A stretch of DNA of 19,367 nucleotides from Acidimicrobiaceae bacterium (GTDB taxonomy: Bacteria; Actinomycetota; Acidimicrobiia; Acidimicrobiales; Acidimicrobiaceae): the NCBI GenBank assembly GCA_013044415.1, contig JABEUO010000140.1:1-19367 (forward strand), given 5' to 3'. Every line of letters begins with the position of its first letter. Position 1 is the first letter of the stretch. The notes beneath the pieces are model-generated. The model saw only the letters and a program-made list of their open reading frames with translations, was not told where the DNA came from and ran no database searches. Position numbers and translations under genes: made by a program. Shown piece by piece: positions 14,666 through 19,367 of this stretch.

Positions 14666-15762
14666 TGAAGGTCGTGGTCAAACTCGGCTCGTCTTCAGTG
14701 ACTAATGAAAACGGCGGTATCAGTCTTGGGCTCCTGGACCGGGTGGCCAGTGAGATATCCGAGTTGAGTTCGATCGGAAACCAGTTCGTGCTGGTAACTT
14801 CGGGTGCGATAGCAGCTGGGCTTTTTGAGCTCGGCTATGGATCGAACCGCCCGAGCGACGTCGCAATTTTGCAGGCTGCTTCGGCGGTGGGACAGGGTCG
14901 GCTAATCGAAGCCTATCGGATGCTCTTTGCCCAACGAAGCTTAAAGGTGGGTCAGGTGCTCCTCGACCCGGGAGATTTCGCCGCAAGAAGGCAGTACTTG
15001 CGGGCTCGACAGACGATTTCGGAGCTTTGGAATCTCGGTGCTATTCCGGTGGTCAATGAGAACGACGCAATAGCGGTGGATGAGATCCGATTTGGTGATA
15101 ACGACAGGCTCGCGGCGCTGACGGCGAACCTAATAGGCGCCGACTTATTGATACTCCTTACCGATCAGGCGGGGGTCTACACCGGGGATCCAAGGAGGGA
15201 CGAAGAGGCCTCGCTCATCGAGGTGATTTCAGAGATCGATCATCGGGTAGCCGAGTATGGCGGTGGAGCAGGAACAACCCGCGGAACCGGGGGGATGAGC
15301 TCCAAGTTACAGGCGGCGAAGATGGCGTCATTTTCCGGGGTTACCACGGTGATTGCCGCAGCCGAGAGGCGGTCGGTGATCATCGATGCAGTGAAGAAGT
15401 CGCCCGCCGGAGTCGGGACGCTAATCAAAGCGCGAGATGCCCACCTGCCAGCTAGAAAACTCTGGATAGCCTTTGCCACCGTATCAGAAGGGGTCGTCAT
15501 CGTAGACCAAGGGGCGAGACGGGCGTTGGAGGTCAACTCTAAATCCCTCCTGCCAGCGGGAATCCGAGCGGTGGAGGGGGACTTCTTTTCGGGTGCTGCT
15601 GCGTCGATAGCCGATGAGAGTGGAGAGGTCTTTGCCAAAGGGATAGTGAGGCGGGATTCCGGCTCGATCAGGGAGATCATGGGGCGCAAGAGTTCGGAGC
15701 TAGCCGACGACGGATCGAGCGAAGTGGTCCATCGGGATGACCTGGTATTGCTCCGTAGCTGA
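14665..15762 (+). CDS. proB: Glutamate 5-kinase with C-terminal PUA domain
   Basis: ProB phosphorylates glutamate to glutamyl 5-phosphate, the first and feedback-controlled step of proline synthesis. The 365-residue product matches the E. coli form in length. The kinase domain shows KLGSS at 6-10, VTSGAI at 44-49, NENDA at 131-135, FGDND at 143-147, the ATP-binding TDQAGVYTGDPR from 166 and GTGGM at 207-211. A PUA domain occupies about 262-365. It starts with GTG sharing its G with the obg TAG; GGGGAGG (14651-14657) lies 7 bases upstream and supports this start. It forms a unit with proA. Confidence 0.96.
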   Translation: MKVVVKLGSSSVTNENGGISLGLLDRVASEISELSSIGNQFVLVTSGAIAAGLFELGYGSNRPSDVAILQAASAVGQGRLIEAYRMLFAQRSLKVGQVLLDPGDFAARRQYLRARQTISELWNLGAIPVVNENDAIAVDEIRFGDNDRLAALTANLIGADLLILLTDQAGVYTGDPRRDEEASLIEVISEIDHRVAEYGGGAGTTRGTGGMSSKLQAAKMASFSGVTTVIAAAERRSVIIDAVKKSPAGVGTLIKARDAHLPARKLWIAFATVSEGVVIVDQGARRALEVNSKSLLPAGIRAVEGDFFSGAAASIADESGEVFAKGIVRRDSGSIREIMGRKSSELADDGSSEVVHRDDLVLLRS

Positions 15763-15798
15763 GTAACGGTAAGGGTAGAGAGGCGATAGGCTCTTTGG

Positions 15799-17052
15799 AT
15801 GGATCTAATTCAAAATCCCGCCCTTTTGGAGCAGGCCGAGAGGGCTAAGAAGGCGTCGAGGGTTCTCTTCTCCTCGAGGGCTGAGGTGCGAAATGAAGCC
15901 CTCGGGTATATCTCGGAGTCGATCGTGAATTCCAAACAAGCGATCCTTGAGGCCAACAAGAGGGACCTCGATATAGCGGCGAAGAGCGCAATGAGTGCAA
16001 CCCAGCTGGATCGGCTTCGCCTCGACGAAAGGCGCATCGACTCGATGGCACAAGGTGTCAGAGACGTGGCGAAGCTTCCAGAGATCGTAGGCAACGTACA
16101 AGATGGCTGGGTGAGACCGAACGGACTTAGGGTACAGCGGGTGAGGGTCCCGTTAGGACTTGTCGGGATTATCTATGAGAATCGACCAAACGTCACATCC
16201 GATGCGGCGGCACTCTGTCTGAAAAGCGCAAATGCTACCATGCTCCGGGGCTCGTCTTCGGCTTACAACTCCAACGCAGCCATCTGCGAACTGATCTCCG
16301 ATTCCCTCGAAAAGGCAGGATTGCCCCGTGACGCGGTCAGCCTGGTAAAGGATACTAGGAGGGAATCGGCCATCGACTTTATGCGGCTGGAGGGCTACAT
16401 CGACTGCCTCATTCCGAGGGGTGGCAAGTCGTTGATAAAGGCAATCAAGGAGAATGCGACCGTTCCCTACATCATCGACGGCGATGGTAATTGTCACATC
16501 TACGTGGACGAGTACGCCGATCTGGCCATGGCGACCTCAATCGTAGCTAATGCGAAGTGTCAAAGGCCAGGAGTGTGCAACGCTGTCGAGTCCCTTCTGG
16601 TGCACGAAGCGGTGGCCAAAGATTTTCTCTCTATGTTGCGGCCGGAGCTGTCGGGGGTGGAGATCAGGGGGGATGAGCGTACCCTCGGCTACTTCCCAGA
16701 TTCCGTCATGGCCACCGAAGAGGATTATGCAACAGAGTTCCTGGAGCTAATTCTTTCGGTAAAGGTGGTCGAATCTATCGAAGAGGCGACGATGCACATC
16801 CAAAAGTATGGCAGTGGCCATTCCGAGGCGATTGTGACTTCAGATATCCAGAGGGCAAACTTCTTTATCGCTAATGTCGACTCGGCGGCAGTTCTGGTAA
16901 ACGCTTCTACCCGATTCGTCGACGGCGGAGAAGTCGGCTTTGGGGCGGAGATCGGCATCTCGACCCAGAAGTTGCATGCGAGGGGCCCGATGGGGCTAGA
17001 GGCACTGACGACCCTTCGGTTCGTAATTGAAGGAGAGGGGCAAGTCAGATAG
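15799..17052 (+). CDS. proA: Glutamate-5-semialdehyde dehydrogenase (gamma-glutamyl phosphate reductase)
   Basis: ProA reduces glutamyl 5-phosphate with NADPH to glutamate semialdehyde, which cyclises to pyrroline-5-carboxylate. The 417-residue protein belongs to the aldehyde dehydrogenase superfamily. Cys260 in RPGVCNAVESLLVH is the catalytic cysteine. PLGLVGIIYENRPNVTSDAAALCLKSAN (about 118-145) and VDGGEVGFGAEIGIST-like segments near the C-terminus are typical of ProA. It lies 36 bases after proB; AGG at 15788-15790 is a modest ribosome-binding site. nadD, the usual next gene in Actinobacteria, is replaced by a MoxR/VWA pair that overlaps the proA stop. Confidence 0.96.
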   Translation: MDLIQNPALLEQAERAKKASRVLFSSRAEVRNEALGYISESIVNSKQAILEANKRDLDIAAKSAMSATQLDRLRLDERRIDSMAQGVRDVAKLPEIVGNVQDGWVRPNGLRVQRVRVPLGLVGIIYENRPNVTSDAAALCLKSANATMLRGSSSAYNSNAAICELISDSLEKAGLPRDAVSLVKDTRRESAIDFMRLEGYIDCLIPRGGKSLIKAIKENATVPYIIDGDGNCHIYVDEYADLAMATSIVANAKCQRPGVCNAVESLLVHEAVAKDFLSMLRPELSGVEIRGDERTLGYFPDSVMATEEDYATEFLELILSVKVVESIEEATMHIQKYGSGHSEAIVTSDIQRANFFIANVDSAAVLVNASTRFVDGGEVGFGAEIGISTQKLHARGPMGLEALTTLRFVIEGEGQVR

Positions 17053-17966
17053 TGATAAAGAATGACTGGAAGGAGCACGAGAATTTTCAGGGAATCGAGG
17101 TGGTTGCTGATTCACTTCGAGGCACCGGATACCTTCCATCCCGGCAGATAGCCACCACCGTCTACCTAGCCGCCCGTCTAGGCAAGCCAATTTTGGTCGA
17201 AGGTCCCGCAGGCACCGGCAAGACCGAACTTGCCAAGGCCGTGGCGGCCTTTGCCCGGGCCGAGCTGATCAGGCTGCAGTGCTATGAGGGTCTTGACGAA
17301 TCCAAGGCACTCTACGAGTGGAACTACCGAAAGCAGCTACTTCGTATCCAGGCGGACCGCGCCGGTGTCGAAGCCGTTGAACAGAAAGATGGTTGGTCGA
17401 AGATCGGTCAAGACATCTTCGACGAGGAGTTCCTCTTGGAGCGCCCACTTTTGGCGGCTATCCGTTCCAGAAAATCGGCGGTGCTACTAGTCGATGAAGT
17501 GGACCGAATGGAGGTAGAGACCGAAGCCCTCCTCCTCGAGATTCTGTCGGATTTTCAAGTCAGCGTTCCCGAACTGGGCACCATCGCAGCCGAGAGCCTT
17601 CCGTTGGTCTTTTTGACTTCTAACGGTACGAGGGACCTGTCTGAGGCACTCAAGAGGCGTTGCCTCTTTTTGTATATCGATTACCCGACGCCAGAGCGGG
17701 AGCTTGAGATCCTAGAGCAGAAGGTTCCGGGATTGAATTCACATCTGGCAAATCAGATCGTGGGCTTTATAGCCGGACTCCGAAGCCTCGACCTCAAGAA
17801 GTCCCCGTCGATCTCGGAGAGTCTTGACTGGGCGAGGGCCCTGCTAGAGATGGGAATTGTGAGCCTCGATGACCCGGTTGTTCCAGATACCCTACATCTG
17901 CTATTGAAGTACAGGTCTGACGTTGAGGCGGGGATAAAAGAACTTACCCCCTCGAGTCGCAGTTAG
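17052..17966 (+). CDS. MoxR/CoxD-type AAA+ ATPase
   Basis: MoxR-family AAA+ ATPases act with VWA-domain partners as chaperones that remodel or insert metal cofactors into enzymes. The 304-residue product has Walker A GPAGTGKT at 51-58, Walker B VLLVDEVD at 144-151, sensor 1 around TSN (189-191), and the arginine-finger region SEALKRRC (197-204). The stretch LIRLQCYEGLDESKALYEWNY (72-92 or so, interrupted only by counting error) is close to what I know of CoxD, the ATPase of CO dehydrogenase maturation, and of its orphan relatives. GTG start shares its G with the proA TAG. It is followed after 6 bases by its VWA partner. No CO dehydrogenase or other client gene is in the window, so the substrate is unknown. 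Confidence 0.85.
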   Translation: MIKNDWKEHENFQGIEVVADSLRGTGYLPSRQIATTVYLAARLGKPILVEGPAGTGKTELAKAVAAFARAELIRLQCYEGLDESKALYEWNYRKQLLRIQADRAGVEAVEQKDGWSKIGQDIFDEEFLLERPLLAAIRSRKSAVLLVDEVDRMEVETEALLLEILSDFQVSVPELGTIAAESLPLVFLTSNGTRDLSEALKRRCLFLYIDYPTPERELEILEQKVPGLNSHLANQIVGFIAGLRSLDLKKSPSISESLDWARALLEMGIVSLDDPVVPDTLHLLLKYRSDVEAGIKELTPSSRS

Positions 17967-17972
17967 CGCGCT

Positions 17973-19340
17973 ATGCTCGAACTTCTAATCGGCTTCGCCA
18001 CCGCTCTGAGGGCGACCGGAATCTCGTGTTCTCAATCGGAGTTGATCGATGCTTCTCACATCCTTAGTGAGATAGATTTTTTGAACCGGGATCAGTTGAG
18101 GGACTCCCTCAGGTGCGCGATGGTCAAGGACCCTCTACATATCGATGCCTTTGATCGTCTCTTTGAGGTCTTTTTTAGCCTCAAGGGCTTTGATCACAAG
18201 GGGGGAGAGGACGACCTCGAGGGTCCCGGGGAGCAGGACTACCAGGATGAAATAGATCTTACGGACCTGTTGGCAAAGGCACTTTTGCAAAATGACCGTG
18301 AGAAATTGACCAGATATGTCCGTCAAGCGGTGAGCAGGTTTGGGGGAATCGAAAAGGGGAGGGCTGTCAGCGGCCTCTACTACGCATATCGAACCCTTCG
18401 CCAAATTGACTTGGAACGGATTCTTTTACTACTCGAAGCCGATTTAGAACGAGAGGGCGGTTCCGAGTTAGATAGGAAGCTCCACAAACTAAAGGCGAAG
18501 AGGCTCGTCGATACCCTAAAGGCACAAGTGACCAAGGAGGTGACCGAACTGCTCGTCGAGGATAGAGGACCAGTCGCAGTAGCGAGGACCTTGGCCGTTA
18601 CCTTGCCCGAGGACATAGAGATCGTCAGGGCGTCACGGGAAGAGCTGGCGAGAATGCAAAGGACGGTCGAACCATTGGCACGAAAGCTCGCTGCGAGGCT
18701 CGCTCAGAAGCACAGGAGTCAGAATAGCCGTCATGTTGATATGCGAAAGACGATGAGAGCGTCGCTTAGCTATGGCGGGACGCCGGTCGAACTGGTTACT
18801 AAACCCCCCAGACCACATAAGCCGGAGATATTTCTGGTCGCCGACGTGTCTGGATCGGTTGCGAGCTTCTCGAGGTTCACGATGCAACTGGTGTTCGCAA
18901 TGAGTTCACAGTTCTCAAAGGTCCGTTCTTTCGCTTTTATAGATGAGGTCGACGAGGTCACCAGTTATTTCAGCTCGGCAAAGGATATCAACGAGGCGAT
19001 GCGACTGGTCAACACCCAGGCGAAGGTCGTCTGGTTGGACGGGCATTCTGATTATGGCAGGTGTTTAGAAAGCTTCTGGGAGAGGTATCACACCGACCTG
19101 ACCAGGAGGTCGAGCGTTATCATCTGTGGAGACGCAAGAAACAACTACCACGCCGCGAAACCGGAAGTTCTAAAGCTGATCAATGGGGCCTCCAAGCACC
19201 TCTTCTGGTTGAACCCAGAACCACACGCCTACTGGAACAGCGGCGATTCGGTCATTTCTCGCTACGCAGAGTATTGTGACGGCGTATACGAAGTTAGATC
19301 CCTTCGTCACCTAGAGCGATTTATCACTGAAGCCATTTGA
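17973..19340 (+). CDS. CoxE-like VWA domain protein, partner of the MoxR/CoxD-type ATPase
   Basis: The 455-residue protein has a helical, charged N-terminal part (1-260) and a C-terminal von Willebrand A domain (about 283-455). The metal-binding MIDAS motif is DVSGS at 291-295. Further MIDAS positions are likely in GHSDYG (357-362, Ser where many have Thr) and in ICGDARNNY (384-392). FWLNPEP at 411-417 is typical of the CoxE family. Such proteins work with the neighbouring MoxR-type ATPase. N-terminal SLKGFDHKGGEDDLEGPGEQ is a low-complexity linker (about 69-88). The start at ATG 17973 has no clear ribosome-binding site and lies 6 bases after the ATPase stop, so translation is probably coupled. 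The stop codon lies in a 15-bp tandem duplication. Confidence 0.85.
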   Translation: MLELLIGFATALRATGISCSQSELIDASHILSEIDFLNRDQLRDSLRCAMVKDPLHIDAFDRLFEVFFSLKGFDHKGGEDDLEGPGEQDYQDEIDLTDLLAKALLQNDREKLTRYVRQAVSRFGGIEKGRAVSGLYYAYRTLRQIDLERILLLLEADLEREGGSELDRKLHKLKAKRLVDTLKAQVTKEVTELLVEDRGPVAVARTLAVTLPEDIEIVRASREELARMQRTVEPLARKLAARLAQKHRSQNSRHVDMRKTMRASLSYGGTPVELVTKPPRPHKPEIFLVADVSGSVASFSRFTMQLVFAMSSQFSKVRSFAFIDEVDEVTSYFSSAKDINEAMRLVNTQAKVVWLDGHSDYGRCLESFWERYHTDLTRRSSVIICGDARNNYHAAKPEVLKLINGASKHLFWLNPEPHAYWNSGDSVISRYAEYCDGVYEVRSLRHLERFITEAI

Positions 19341-19355
19341 ACTGAAGCCATTTGA
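19326..19355 (+). repeat. Perfect 15-bp tandem duplication spanning the CoxE-like stop codon
   Basis: ACTGAAGCCATTTGA occurs at 19326-19340 and again immediately at 19341-19355. The unit is five codons and includes the TGA, so read-through of the first stop would add TEAI and end at an identical TGA. Perfect identity suggests a recent slippage event. The last 12 bases of the window hold nothing recognisable. Confidence 0.9.
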
Positions 19356-19367
19356 ACTTGAGCTGGA

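Noticed and set aside
15240..15689. 149-codon minus-strand frame inside proB
   Set aside because: Antisense shadow of a well-conserved gene; composition rich in Ala, Ser, Pro and Thr with no recognisable domain.

Overview
The window is a dense, almost entirely plus-strand run of bacterial housekeeping genes with moderate GC content (mid-50s percent by eye). The order tig-clpP-clpX-folC-ndk-mreBCD-mrdA-rne/rng-rplU-rpmA-obg-proB-proA is the conserved order of Actinobacteria (Streptomyces and relatives have the same backbone). The moderate GC, the single clpP, and the lack of valS after clpX, rodA after mrdA and nadD after proA point away from high-GC Streptomyces/Mycobacterium types. My inference is a deep-branching actinobacterium, for example in the Acidimicrobiia; I cannot confirm this without a search.

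Layout. Positions 1-129 hold a fragment open to the left edge that I do not recognise. Positions 199-3852 form a protein-quality-control block: trigger factor, ClpP and ClpX. An intrinsic terminator and a probable promoter separate clpP from clpX. folC (folate polyglutamylation) overlaps the clpX stop by one base and is followed by ndk. Positions 5690-10155 are the cell-elongation block mreB, mreC, mreD, mrdA (PBP2), which makes lateral wall in rod-shaped cells; the RodA partner is not adjacent. A 405-base stretch follows (10156-10560). It holds a candidate promoter placed exactly to make a leaderless mRNA for a possible small membrane protein overlapping the rne start.

Positions 10561-14665 are the RNA/ribosome block: an RNase E/G with a long disordered N-terminal extension, ribosomal proteins L21 and L27, and the ribosome-assembly GTPase Obg. 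proB and proA (first two steps of proline synthesis) follow. Then come a MoxR/CoxD-type AAA+ ATPase and a CoxE-type VWA protein, a chaperone pair usually linked to maturation of metalloenzymes, here without an obvious client. The window ends just after that pair, at a perfect 15-bp tandem duplication spanning its stop codon.

Many genes start with GTG or TTG, and three junctions (clpX/folC, obg/proB, proA/moxR) share the same one-base TAGTG stop-start overlap. I see no mobile element, CRISPR array, tRNA or rRNA. Most of the window is ordinary core genome. The items most worth a second look are the CoxD/CoxE-like pair attached to proA, the mrdA-rne gap, and a possible Cys/His metal site in PBP2. 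I did not find a convincing undescribed system.
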